Shown here piece by piece: positions 40,165 through 51,504 of a DNA stretch of 64,000 bases. The DNA comes from Leptospira sanjuanensis (lineage in GTDB: Bacteria; Spirochaetota; Leptospiria; Leptospirales; Leptospiraceae), in the NCBI RefSeq assembly GCF_022267325.1, contig NZ_JAIZBG010000001.1:1961501-2025500 (forward strand), in the 5' to 3' direction. The notes beneath the pieces are model-generated. The model searched no databases. It was not told the origin of the DNA and worked only from the letters and a program-made list of their open reading frames with translations. Numbering within the stretch: the stretch's first letter is position 1; each line of letters begins with the position of its first letter. The position numbers and the translations under genes are program-made.

Positions 40165-41217
40165 ATGAATCTGAAAGAATTCTTATCTTCCGTTCCTTCC
40201 GGCGAATATCGAAGCGTTTTTCGAGACGCCCTTCCGTATTTGGTTGAAGAGGGCTACTTTCAAGCGATCGCCGGAGGTTCTTTCGAAGGGTTTCACGAAA
40301 AGATCTATCAGTTAGGTTCCTATCCGAGAGGGATCGGATTAGGAATCGCCATGATGGCGCAGACCAATGTCGCGGGAAGAATTCTGAAATTCGTTGCGGA
40401 CGGATTTTTAAACGAAAGCGGGAACAATCAGATTCTTCATAAGAAAGAAGTAATCGAAATCGGAAAAAATCTTTTGAAGGACGTGAGCACCGGCAAGGGA
40501 ATCATCTCGATGGGGGTCAGCGAATCCGGATGGAAGGGAAGAATTTCCAACATTCTCACGAGCTATAAAATCGAAGACGATCAAATCATACTCGATTTGT
40601 CAAAATCCTTTTTGACGAACGGGGCCAACTGCAACGGATTCTTAGTAGTCGCAAAATCTCCCGCGGACACGTTCGATGTGATCTATTTGACGCAGGATAC
40701 GCCCGGTCTTGAAATCGAACTATTCGATCTGGAATACGCGAAAGAGGCGACACATTGCCGATTGAAAGGAAATTCGATTTCGGTTCCTTTGAACCATCTC
40801 ATTTTTTTGAACTATCAAGGTTGGGCTCCCGAAATCCATCTTTCGGAAATGTTGTCCGCTTCGGCTTTGTTCTGCGGTTATGTGGATCTGATTTTAAAAG
40901 CGTTGATCCGTGAAAAAAAGGACGCCGTGGACCCGAGAACCGCCGGAAAAATCATGGACATTCAACAATTATTATATTCTAAAATACTGGAAATTTCCCG
41001 TAAAAAGGACGGCGATCCGAATTTTAAAATGGAACAGATCCATCCGTACGGTTACGAAACCGCCTTGGATTTGATCTACACTTGGCTGACGGACCTTGTG
41101 AGCGGGGTGGAGCTTTCCAAAATGTTTCCGGACATAGGATTGTTTTATTCGATTCATCCCGGAAAAACCCCGATCTATCAAAAAAACATTCTAAAAAAAA
41201 TCAGAGCCTTACGATAA
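40165..41217 (+). CDS. Acyl-CoA dehydrogenase-like protein
   Basis: The 350-residue product has the fold markers of acyl-CoA dehydrogenases: GIISMGVSESGWKGRISN in place of the flavin-binding loop, followed by LDLSKSFLTNGANCNGFLVVA like the KxFITNG strand, and a helical C-terminal domain. It is shorter than typical members (about 380) and the N-terminal helical domain is reduced. I cannot find the usual catalytic glutamate, so activity is uncertain. It starts 15 bases after uvrA and may be co-transcribed with it, though a shared function is not obvious. Confidence 0.65.
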   Translation: MNLKEFLSSVPSGEYRSVFRDALPYLVEEGYFQAIAGGSFEGFHEKIYQLGSYPRGIGLGIAMMAQTNVAGRILKFVADGFLNESGNNQILHKKEVIEIGKNLLKDVSTGKGIISMGVSESGWKGRISNILTSYKIEDDQIILDLSKSFLTNGANCNGFLVVAKSPADTFDVIYLTQDTPGLEIELFDLEYAKEATHCRLKGNSISVPLNHLIFLNYQGWAPEIHLSEMLSASALFCGYVDLILKALIREKKDAVDPRTAGKIMDIQQLLYSKILEISRKKDGDPNFKMEQIHPYGYETALDLIYTWLTDLVSGVELSKMFPDIGLFYSIHPGKTPIYQKNILKKIRALR

Positions 41218-41299
41218 CGCATTCACACCGCGCATTTCGAAAGACAACGGCGGTTTCAAAATTAGAATCTCCTTTTAAAAGAAATTCCCCTCCGTTCTT

Positions 41300-42262
41300 T
41301 CAGTGATGGTGATGATGATGAGAATGATTTTGCATTCCATGAGAATCAAGGACGGAAAGATTCGCGATTCGATCCGTTGTATCTCCCGTCTCGCACTGAA
41401 CCGTAACGTAATCGATTCCGAACTCGGATTTTAGGATCCGATTGGCTTCCAACACGATTTCGTTTGCGTTTTTAAAATCGATAACACCGAGACGCAACGT
41501 GCAGGCATAAACCCCTCTTGTAATCGCCCAAAAATGATAATCCGCAATTCGGGCAACTCCGGGAATCTTGGCGATATGTTCTAGAATATGAGGAATTTCG
41601 AATGTTTTTGGAGACGATTCCAGAAGGACGCCGACGCTTTCCAGAAAGATTCCCCAAGCAGAACGCAATATCAAAATCGAAATTAAAATCGAAATCAACG
41701 GATCGATCCAAATCCAATTCGTAAAGTAGATCAAAATCGAACCTAAAAGAACCCCCGCCGTGGAAAGAAGATCGCTCAAGACGTGAACGTAAGCCGATTT
41801 GATGTTGATGTTTTCGCTGCTGAATCGAAACAGAATCCAAGCGCTGATCAGATTCAAAACGATTCCGGAAAAACTGTAAAAAACCATGTGAAAACTGAGA
41901 ATCTCTTTCTGGTTCTGAAAACGTTCGAGCGCCTCGTAAAAGATATAAAACGAAATTCCGAAGATCAGAATCGAATTCAAAAGGGAAGTCAGGATTTCGA
42001 TTCTGTAATAACCGAATGAAAACTTGAAGTTCGGTTTTCTGGCGGCCAAAATCACCGCGATAAAGGAAAGGGACAACGCGATCGCATCGGTGATGATATG
42101 ACCCGCGTCCGCGACCAAAGCGATACTTCCGCTTTGAAACCCGCCGAACAATTCGACGCAGAAGATACAAAGTGAAACGAAAATCGCCAGAAGAATCGAT
42201 CGTTTGAGACCTTTCTCCTGGCTTCGCTCTACGTGATGAAGTTGAAAAAAATCATCCATCAA
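41300..42262 (-). CDS. Cation diffusion facilitator (zinc-type)
   Basis: CDF proteins export divalent metals, mainly zinc, in exchange for protons. The 320-residue protein has six membrane helices, the metal-site motifs ADAGHIITD (His55, Asp59) and HVLSD in helix 5, and a cytoplasmic C-terminal domain. The His/Asp pairs in both helices fit zinc or cadmium transport. It ends NHSHHHHHH, a natural histidine tail. Its start codon overlaps the stop of the OmpA-like gene (ATGA, 4 bases), so the two are coupled. Confidence 0.9.
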   Translation of the reverse strand: MMDDFFQLHHVERSQEKGLKRSILLAIFVSLCIFCVELFGGFQSGSIALVADAGHIITDAIALSLSFIAVILAARKPNFKFSFGYYRIEILTSLLNSILIFGISFYIFYEALERFQNQKEILSFHMVFYSFSGIVLNLISAWILFRFSSENINIKSAYVHVLSDLLSTAGVLLGSILIYFTNWIWIDPLISILISILILRSAWGIFLESVGVLLESSPKTFEIPHILEHIAKIPGVARIADYHFWAITRGVYACTLRLGVIDFKNANEIVLEANRILKSEFGIDYVTVQCETGDTTDRIANLSVLDSHGMQNHSHHHHHH

Positions 42263-43281
42263 CGGGGAACGACTACGATATCCACTCTACGGTTGAGCGC
42301 TCTGTTTTCGGGAGTATCGTTGGAAACGATAGGTTGAAATTCTCCGTAACCGGCAAGAGAGAAGTTTCTAGGATCGACATTCTTATTTTCCAACACGTAA
42401 TGAAGAACGGACAAAGCCCGCTCGCCGGAAAGCTGCCAGTTGTCGGCGAACTTTTTTGTGCGGATCGGAACGTTGTCCGTGTGACCTTCAATGATGATGA
42501 GGTTTCCCGGATAATTGCCGAGGATTTCTTTGATTTTATCCAATGCAGGAAGAATCTGCTTTTTTAATTCCGCGGAACCGGAGTCGAATGAAATTTTATC
42601 GTCAATGTTGATGACGAGACGGTTGTGAAACCGCTTCAAACGAATTTGTCCTTTTTTAATTTCGTCCGTGAGTTTGGCTTCGAGTTCGTTGGCCTGATCG
42701 GAAAGACGATCGAGTTCTTTCTTTTGATTGTCCGAAAGATTTTTGAGTTTGGAAATTTCGTCGTTCAACGAAAGGATTCTCGCTTCCAAGTCCGCGATTT
42801 TTTTCTCGTATTCTTTTTGAAGGGTTTCGGTCTTTTTCTGACAAGCGGCTCTTTCTCGTTCCAATTCTTCCTTTAGGTTTTCCAAAAGTTCCCGGAACTT
42901 GCGGGCTTGTCTTTCATTCTCGTCGATCAGTTCCTTTTCCTTATTGGAACTTTTCGCCTTGAGAACTGCGATCTGATTTTCCAGAGCTTTGAGTTTTTCG
43001 TCGGCGAGGTCGTTGTCTTTCGCGCGGAATTCTTTTTCTCTCGCGAGCAATTCCTCCAAAGAACGGATTTTAGAATCGTATTCCAAACGTTCCTTTCTGG
43101 AATTATCGGTTTCGTTTCTATACCTGGTTCTCAAGGAATCCAATTCGATTTCCAAGGCGATCTTTTCGTTATACACCTTGTTGTATTCCCAAGGATAATA
43201 GAACGCATCCGCGGAAACTGAGTTCACGGAAAGAAGAAGACAGATTACAAGCGGCAGTGAGGATTTCAGAAACGATTTCAT
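42259..43281 (-). CDS. OmpA-like protein with long coiled coil
   Basis: The 340-residue protein has a signal peptide (cut near SADA), a coiled coil of about 190 residues (about 35-220, rich in Lys/Glu heptads) and a C-terminal OmpA domain with IIIEGHTDNVPIRT and NRALNRRVDI, which binds peptidoglycan. It should span the periplasm, tethering the outer or inner membrane to the wall, or act as a rod. It resembles MotB-type and spirochaetal OmpA proteins but lacks a membrane helix beyond the signal. It is coupled to the CDF gene and divergent from mgtE. Confidence 0.88.
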   Translation of the reverse strand: MKSFLKSSLPLVICLLLSVNSVSADAFYYPWEYNKVYNEKIALEIELDSLRTRYRNETDNSRKERLEYDSKIRSLEELLAREKEFRAKDNDLADEKLKALENQIAVLKAKSSNKEKELIDENERQARKFRELLENLKEELERERAACQKKTETLQKEYEKKIADLEARILSLNDEISKLKNLSDNQKKELDRLSDQANELEAKLTDEIKKGQIRLKRFHNRLVINIDDKISFDSGSAELKKQILPALDKIKEILGNYPGNLIIIEGHTDNVPIRTKKFADNWQLSGERALSVLHYVLENKNVDPRNFSLAGYGEFQPIVSNDTPENRALNRRVDIVVVPR

Positions 43282-43427
43282 CGTGGTTGCACCTTCTTTC
43301 TACGATTGAGCAGTGTACGGCCGGGTCAAATGAAAAACTCCTTTTTTGGTACTCGTCGGGAAATTCATTGATCGGTCTGTCAAGTTTTCAATTCTGTTCT
43401 TTGGAACCGTTTCTTGGGGAGAATTTT

Positions 43428-44819
43428 ATGGAAGAAAGAGGAGTTAGCCAAGGCCTATTTTCGGAAAAAGCGAATCCTCGATCCTTGGAATGGATCGAAT
43501 TCTTCTCCGAGAAAATCAAGGCGGGAGAGAACGAATTTTTAGATCGTTTTCTCAAACAAAATCACCCGGCGGACATAGCGGAGGTTCTCGAGAAGCTCGA
43601 AGAAGACGAAGCGTTTTCCGTTTTCAAACGATGCGACTCCGAACTTCAAAGTTCCATCCTTGTCGAGTTCGACGAGGAATTTCAGGCCGATCTGATTTCC
43701 CGGTTTCAGATGAAGGAGATTTCTCCGATCCTTGAAAACCTGGAGACGGATGAACTTTCCAACCTCATCTCCGAGTTTCCCCGGGACAAGGCCGAGGAAA
43801 TCCTCAACTCGATCGACGAAGAGGATTCTTCCCAAGTCCGAAAACAACTTACGTTCCGCGAATATACCGCAGGTCGATTGATGAACACCGTATTCGCTTC
43901 CGCGGTGGAAACGGACACGGTTCGCAAGGCGATCATCAAGCTCAGAAAGCTCGCGAAAGAAACGGACGACATCTATCATTTGTACATCACGGACGAGGAC
44001 AACGTTCTAAAAGGTTATGTTAAGCTTAAGAATTTATTTCTCGCGCCTCTCAATACGAAAGTGATCCGTTTGATGAAAACCGGTTTTACTTCGATTCACT
44101 ACGATACGGATCAGGAAGAGGTGGCAAAGATATTCCGGAAATACGACCTTGTTTCCGCGGCGGTCGTGGACGATCTCGGAAGGATTTTGGGAAGAATCAC
44201 GGTGGACGACATTTTGGACATCGTTCACGAAGAGGCGTCCGAAGACATTCTTCGTTTGGGAGGGGTTTCGGAAGAGGAAAAACTTTCGTCCTCGGTTTTG
44301 ACTTCCGCGAGAAGAAGAATGGTCTGGCTTCTCATCAACTTGGGAACGGCTTCTCTCGCCGCTTCGGTCGTTTCGTTTTTCGGAAATACGATCGAGAAAT
44401 ATGTGCTGCTCGCATCTCTTATGCCTATCGTCGCGGGGATGGGAGGAAACGCGGGAACACAATCGATCACTTTGATCGTTCGAAACTTAGCGACGGGGGA
44501 TCTTTCCACCGGAAACTGGAAATCCGCGATTCGAAAGGAAGGTTTGGTCGGACTTCTCAACGGGTTTATGGTGGGAATCACCGCTGGATTGATCGTTTAT
44601 CTTTTTACCGGTAACTTCACGCTTTCGATGGTTATGTTTATGGCCTTGCAGGCGAACCTCGTCATCGCAGCCGTCATCGGAACTTCGATTCCGTTGCTCC
44701 TGCGGGTTTTAGGAATCGATCCTGCGATCGCTTCTTCGATTTTCGTAACCACCTTTACGGACGTGTTCGGGTTCTTCTGCTTTTTGGGATTGGCTACGAT
44801 ATTCATTCAAATGTTATGA
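43428..44819 (+). CDS. mgtE: Magnesium transporter MgtE
   Basis: MgtE is a magnesium channel gated by cytoplasmic magnesium. The ATG at 43428 has GGGGAG 7 bases upstream and gives 463 residues. An N-terminal superhelical domain (about 30-135, with the HPADIAEVLEKL repeat start) is followed by two CBS domains (about 135-260) and five membrane helices with the pore motif PIVAGMGGNAGTQS. The frame is open upstream to 43257, but that part overlaps the divergent gene. An MgtA-type ATPase is encoded 1.3 kb downstream. Confidence 0.93.
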   Translation: MEERGVSQGLFSEKANPRSLEWIEFFSEKIKAGENEFLDRFLKQNHPADIAEVLEKLEEDEAFSVFKRCDSELQSSILVEFDEEFQADLISRFQMKEISPILENLETDELSNLISEFPRDKAEEILNSIDEEDSSQVRKQLTFREYTAGRLMNTVFASAVETDTVRKAIIKLRKLAKETDDIYHLYITDEDNVLKGYVKLKNLFLAPLNTKVIRLMKTGFTSIHYDTDQEEVAKIFRKYDLVSAAVVDDLGRILGRITVDDILDIVHEEASEDILRLGGVSEEEKLSSSVLTSARRRMVWLLINLGTASLAASVVSFFGNTIEKYVLLASLMPIVAGMGGNAGTQSITLIVRNLATGDLSTGNWKSAIRKEGLVGLLNGFMVGITAGLIVYLFTGNFTLSMVMFMALQANLVIAAVIGTSIPLLLRVLGIDPAIASSIFVTTFTDVFGFFCFLGLATIFIQML

Positions 44820-44904
44820 TATTCTCATGTGAAAAAGTTGTGGAATCAAAGTCCTTCTGAATTGGAATTTTTAGTTAGAATTTAGTTTCGGAGAATCAAA
44901 AACG

Positions 44905-45561
44905 ATGTCGGGTATGAAAGCAAAAACAGTTCTTAAAAACGCGGTCCTCTTGACCGGAATGAGCCTCAGCTTGTTCTGGATTCTTTCCTGTGCGACCGGA
45001 TCTAAAACCGGAGAAACGGGAGAATCCGTAAAACACGAACCTGTTCCGAATCCCGCCGGTGAAAACGAAGTCGTTCTGGACGAAGAGGGAAAAGAAGTGT
45101 CGTTGAACACGGGGGATCATCCTTCTTTCTTAAAACCGTCCAAAGATCCGTTGGAATATTTCCGCGTTCATATTTCCAGCGACGGATATCAACTCCGTCA
45201 GTTGAGAGGTTCCAAATTCATCAAACGAAAAGTGGATAAGGGCGGCGATGCACTCATCAGCGAAGAACTCGTTCGCTACAACAAAATCAATTTCGTGGAC
45301 GACGGAATCATCATCGTAGTATTAAACGGGAACACCGGAGCGTTCGAAACGATTCGTTTTAATACGAGGGTGCCGAGAATCAACGACCTAGCGAAGATCG
45401 TTCAGAACGACGTCACCCGCTGGTCCATGGAACACTCCGAAGAAAAGCCGGTCGTGACCAAATTTCAGATTCATTACTCCCTCGAACTGAAAAACAAAGT
45501 GGGCAGTACTCGCGACGCCGTTAAGGAAGAATTGAAAAAGGAAGTCATCCGTAGAAAATAA
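44905..45561 (+). CDS. Lipoprotein of unknown function
   Basis: The 218-residue product has a signal sequence with lipobox ILSC (Cys29 counted from ATG 44905; ATG 44914 is an alternative start). The mature part begins with a Gly/Glu-rich linker and a folded domain containing DGYQLRQLRGSKFIKR and a strand-rich centre (NFVDDGIIIVVLNG). GGAGA stands 11 bases before the start. No family is recognised. It lies between mgtE and a DoxX-like gene. Confidence 0.78.
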   Translation: MSGMKAKTVLKNAVLLTGMSLSLFWILSCATGSKTGETGESVKHEPVPNPAGENEVVLDEEGKEVSLNTGDHPSFLKPSKDPLEYFRVHISSDGYQLRQLRGSKFIKRKVDKGGDALISEELVRYNKINFVDDGIIIVVLNGNTGAFETIRFNTRVPRINDLAKIVQNDVTRWSMEHSEEKPVVTKFQIHYSLELKNKVGSTRDAVKEELKKEVIRRK

Positions 45562-45656
45562 TTCCATCCGATCGTCCTGGTCGCGTTTCCTTCATCCGGC
45601 GGTTTTCCTCTACGGAAATCACCGGGGCGATTTCGATCTCGTTGCGAGTTTAATGG

Positions 45657-45671
45657 TTGAATCGGATTCAA
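45657..45671. promoter_or_regulatory. Palindrome, possible operator upstream of the DoxX-like gene
   Basis: TTGAATC-G-GATTCAA is a perfect 7+1+7 palindrome 48 bases before the start of the DoxX-like gene. Its size and position suit a repressor site, but no regulator gene is adjacent. A GCGC-gacaaaaa-GCGC pair lies just downstream. Confidence 0.35.
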
Positions 45672-45718
45672 GTTCTCTTAACCTTTGAGCGCGACAAAAA
45701 GCGCAAAAGGAGATTTTT

Positions 45719-46123
45719 ATGGAATCACAAACCGTTTCAAAAGGTCAGCTTTGGACCGGAAGAGTTTTAAGCGGAATCGCGATCGCGTTCTTATTGATGG
45801 ACGGAGTCGGAAAATTCTTCCTTGATCTTATGCCCAAGGAAGCGATGGAAGACGCGGCAAAACTCGCGTATCCCAGCAGCATCATGCCCTGGATCGGCAC
45901 AACGCTTATCGTCTGTACTTTGTTATACGCATTTCCCAAAACTTCTTACTTCGGCGCGATTTTATTAACGGGTTATTTGGGCGGTGCTGTCTCCGCTCAC
46001 GTTCGAATTTTAAATCCGTGGTTGAGTCATATTCTATTTCCCGTATATCTCGGCTTTTTTATTTGGGGCGGGTTGTATCTCAGAAACCCCGAATTACGAG
46101 CGCTCGTTCCCTGGAAGAAATAA
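45719..46123 (+). CDS. DoxX-like membrane protein
   Basis: The 134-residue protein has about four membrane helices and a segment GVGKFFLDLMP near residue 30 and GAILLTGYLGGAVSAHVR in helix 3, typical of DoxX-like proteins. AGGAGA lies 5 bases before the ATG. Functions in this family are varied and mostly unproven. It is 33 bases upstream of the P-type ATPase gene and is probably co-transcribed with it. Confidence 0.82.
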   Translation: MESQTVSKGQLWTGRVLSGIAIAFLLMDGVGKFFLDLMPKEAMEDAAKLAYPSSIMPWIGTTLIVCTLLYAFPKTSYFGAILLTGYLGGAVSAHVRILNPWLSHILFPVYLGFFIWGGLYLRNPELRALVPWKK

Positions 46124-46156
46124 TTTAGATTTGTATCCGAGCGATTCGACTCCAGT

Positions 46157-48694
46157 ATGAAAGAAAAAAAGAAACGACCGGAAACGATCCGTTTTTGGAG
46201 TCTGACACCGGAAGAATGTTTAACCGGATTGAATTCCGATCGACTCGGTTTATCGGAAGAGGAAGCGAGGAACCGTCTCAACCGATTCGGTTCCAATCGC
46301 CTTTCTTCCCAAAAAGAATCTTCCGTTTGGGGTTTGTTCTTCTCTCAGTTTAAAAGTCCGATCGTTCTTCTTTTATTTTTCGCTGCGGGTCTTTCCATCG
46401 TCGTCCGCGATCCGGCCGACGCTCTCATCATTCTCGGAATCGTCTTTGTCAGCGGAATCTTAGGTTTCTCGCAGGAACGAGGCGCGATGAATGCCGTCAG
46501 CAAACTTCTCGCAATGGTCCAGATCCGAGTTACCGTTTTTCGAAACGGATCTCGGATCGATATTCCTTTGGAAGAAGTCGTTCCCGGCGACGTACTGGGC
46601 TTGAGCGCGGGAGATGTAATCCCCGCAGATTGTCGTTTACTCGAATCCAAGGATCTCTTCGTGAACGAAGCCACCCTTACGGGAGAAACCTTTGCGGAAG
46701 AGAAGTTTGCCGATACATTACGCGAAGACGTTCCTCTTTCCAAACGGACCAATTCGCTTTGGATGGGAACGCACGTAGTCAGCGGAGAAGCGAGAGCTCT
46801 CGTCATTCAAACGGGTACGAATACGGAATTCGGAAAGATTTCGGAAAGACTCAAACTGCGTCCGATGGAAACGGAGTTTGAAACCGGCGTAAGAAGGTTC
46901 GGATTTTTTCTATTGCACGTTACTCTTCTTTTGGTCATCGCGATCTTTGTGATCAACGTGTTTCTCCATAAACCCGTATTGGAATCGTTTTTATTCTCTC
47001 TGGCGTTGGCTGTCGGATTAACGCCCCAGCTTCTTCCTGCGATCATCAGCATCAATCTTTCGCACGGAGCCAAAAAGATGGCGGAAAAGAAGGTCATCGT
47101 AAAACGTTTGGCCGCGATCGAGAATTTCGGAAACATGAATATCATTTGTTCGGATAAAACGGGAACGTTAACCGAAGGCGCGGTCAAACTCAAAGCGGCT
47201 CTGGACATTTATGGAAACGAAAATGAGAACGTAGCGTTACACGCTTTCTTGAATGCTTCCTTTGAAACGGGATTCGTAAACGCGATCGATCAATCGATTC
47301 GCACGGATCTCAATTTCGATCTCACGGGTTACGAGAAACAGGACGAGATTCCTTATGATTTCCTGCGCAAACGGCTTACCATTCTCGTTTCTCACAAAGA
47401 CGGACATACGATGATTACGAAAGGCGCGTTGACGAACGTTCTCGACGTTTGCAGCAGCGCTCGGACGGAGAAAGGCTCCGTCGTTCCGATCGAAACGGTA
47501 CGGGATTCGATTCTGAACAAGTATGAAGAGTTGGGCGCGCAAGGGTATCGAATTTTGGGACTTGCGTCCAAGGACACCGGAAGTAAATCCAAAATCGATA
47601 AATTAGAAGAATCGAATATGGTATTTCTCGGACTACTTTGTTTTTACGATCCTCCCAAAAAGGATGTGGATAAAACCGTGGCCGATCTCAAAGCGCTCGG
47701 AGTTTCTCTCAAAGTTATCACGGGAGACAATCGATTTGTCGCGGAAAGCCTCTGTTCAAAAATCGGATTTTCCAATCCTAAACTTCTGTGCGGACCGGAT
47801 TTGCAGAATATGAGCAACGAAGCTTTGATTCAACAAGTAGGCGGAGTGGATGTGTTCGCGGAAGTGGAACCGAACAGCAAGGAACGGATCATTCTCGCGT
47901 TAAAAAAAGCGGGGAACGTGGTCGGTTATATCGGCGACGGAATCAACGACGTTTCGGCTCTTCATTCTTCGGACGTAGGGATCTCCGTAGAACAAGCCGT
48001 AGACGTGGCAAAAAATGCTGCCGATTTGGTGTTACTCGAAAAAGATCTGGAAGTTTTAGTCGACGGAGTCAAAGAAGGGAGAATCACGTTCGCAAACACT
48101 CTCAAATACGTGTTTATGGCGACGAGCGCGAACTTCGGAAATATGTTCAGTATGGCCGGAGTTTCCTTGTTCTTACCGTTTTTACCTCTTTTACCGAAGC
48201 AGATCCTTCTTACGAATTTTTTAACGGACTTTCCGGAAATGACGATCGCAACAGATCGAGTCGACGAAGAAATGATCGCTTCACCGAAACGCTGGGACAT
48301 CTCGGCCATCCGAAAATTTATGATCGTATTCGGAATGGTGAGTTCTTTTTTCGATTATCTTACGTTTGCGGTATTGCATTGGATCTTGCAAGTGAACCCC
48401 GAACAATTTCGAACCGGTTGGTTTTTGGAATCCGTCGTATCGGCTTCCCTCATCGTTCTTGTGATCCGCACTCGGAACGCATTTTATAAAAGTAAACCGG
48501 GCAGAGCTTTGTTTTCAACGACGCTCGCCGTAATTGCGATCACTACCGTTTTGCCGTTTAGTCCGATTGCGGGAACGTTCGGTCTCGTAGCTTTGCCGCT
48601 ACCATTTCTCGGAATTCTAATCGGAATCGTCGCGATCTATGTGAGCGCAGCCGAAATCGTAAAGCGCGTGTTTTACAAAAAGGTTCAAATTTAG
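46157..48694 (+). CDS. mgtA: MgtA-type (P3B) magnesium-transporting P-type ATPase
   Basis: The family imports magnesium at low external supply. The 845-residue protein has an N-terminal cation-ATPase domain, the actuator motif TLTGET, the GLTPQLLPAIISINLS helix typical of P3B enzymes, KRLAAIENFGNMN before the phosphorylation site DKTGT (Asp333), ITGDNRFVAESL and GDGINDVSAL. It is somewhat shorter than E. coli MgtA (about 898). No riboswitch-like leader is possible, since the DoxX-like gene ends 33 bases upstream. Some enzymes of this type carry other divalent ions. Confidence 0.88.
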   Translation: MKEKKKRPETIRFWSLTPEECLTGLNSDRLGLSEEEARNRLNRFGSNRLSSQKESSVWGLFFSQFKSPIVLLLFFAAGLSIVVRDPADALIILGIVFVSGILGFSQERGAMNAVSKLLAMVQIRVTVFRNGSRIDIPLEEVVPGDVLGLSAGDVIPADCRLLESKDLFVNEATLTGETFAEEKFADTLREDVPLSKRTNSLWMGTHVVSGEARALVIQTGTNTEFGKISERLKLRPMETEFETGVRRFGFFLLHVTLLLVIAIFVINVFLHKPVLESFLFSLALAVGLTPQLLPAIISINLSHGAKKMAEKKVIVKRLAAIENFGNMNIICSDKTGTLTEGAVKLKAALDIYGNENENVALHAFLNASFETGFVNAIDQSIRTDLNFDLTGYEKQDEIPYDFLRKRLTILVSHKDGHTMITKGALTNVLDVCSSARTEKGSVVPIETVRDSILNKYEELGAQGYRILGLASKDTGSKSKIDKLEESNMVFLGLLCFYDPPKKDVDKTVADLKALGVSLKVITGDNRFVAESLCSKIGFSNPKLLCGPDLQNMSNEALIQQVGGVDVFAEVEPNSKERIILALKKAGNVVGYIGDGINDVSALHSSDVGISVEQAVDVAKNAADLVLLEKDLEVLVDGVKEGRITFANTLKYVFMATSANFGNMFSMAGVSLFLPFLPLLPKQILLTNFLTDFPEMTIATDRVDEEMIASPKRWDISAIRKFMIVFGMVSSFFDYLTFAVLHWILQVNPEQFRTGWFLESVVSASLIVLVIRTRNAFYKSKPGRALFSTTLAVIAITTVLPFSPIAGTFGLVALPLPFLGILIGIVAIYVSAAEIVKRVFYKKVQI

Positions 48695-48794
48695 AATTTC
48701 ATAAAATCCTGTTCATCGATCGATACCGGAAAATACATCGAAGTTACATGCGGTGCGTTTATTCGTGATTTTGGCGTAATTCCCTTCGTATTCC

Positions 48795-48816
48795 GCGGAT
48801 TTTTACAAAAAGCCGC
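48795..48816. terminator. Weak hairpin in the gap after mgtA
   Basis: GCGG-A-TTTTT (48795-48804) pairs with AAAAA-G-CCGC (48807-48816) with one mismatch, about 100 bases after the ATPase gene. No T-run follows. The rest of the 278-base gap shows no gene; the promoter of the kinase gene should lie in it. Confidence 0.3.
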
Positions 48817-48972
48817 ATCAAAAAATTATAATTCACAAATGCGGATCCCTTTCTGAGAAATTGTCAAAAAATAATTGAAATCCGAATTCCGGTTTGGTAA
48901 ATTACTAGTTTCGGCGTTTCTCTAATAAAGATGCCGCGAAACGAGGTCTTTCGTATACTTTTATAATCTTTT

Positions 48973-51468
<2,496 letters not shown>

Positions 51469-51504
51469 GAGAATCTATCCCAGAATAAACGAACGGAATG
51501 TCGC

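Noticed and set aside
41300..41340. Six-histidine end of the CDF protein as a cloning tag
   Set aside because: Natural CDF proteins and SlyD often end in histidine-rich tails for metal binding; flanking sequence is ordinary chromosome.
43282..43427. Magnesium riboswitch before mgtE
   Set aside because: The 146-base gap shows no extended set of pairing elements and no terminator hairpin before the ribosome binding site.
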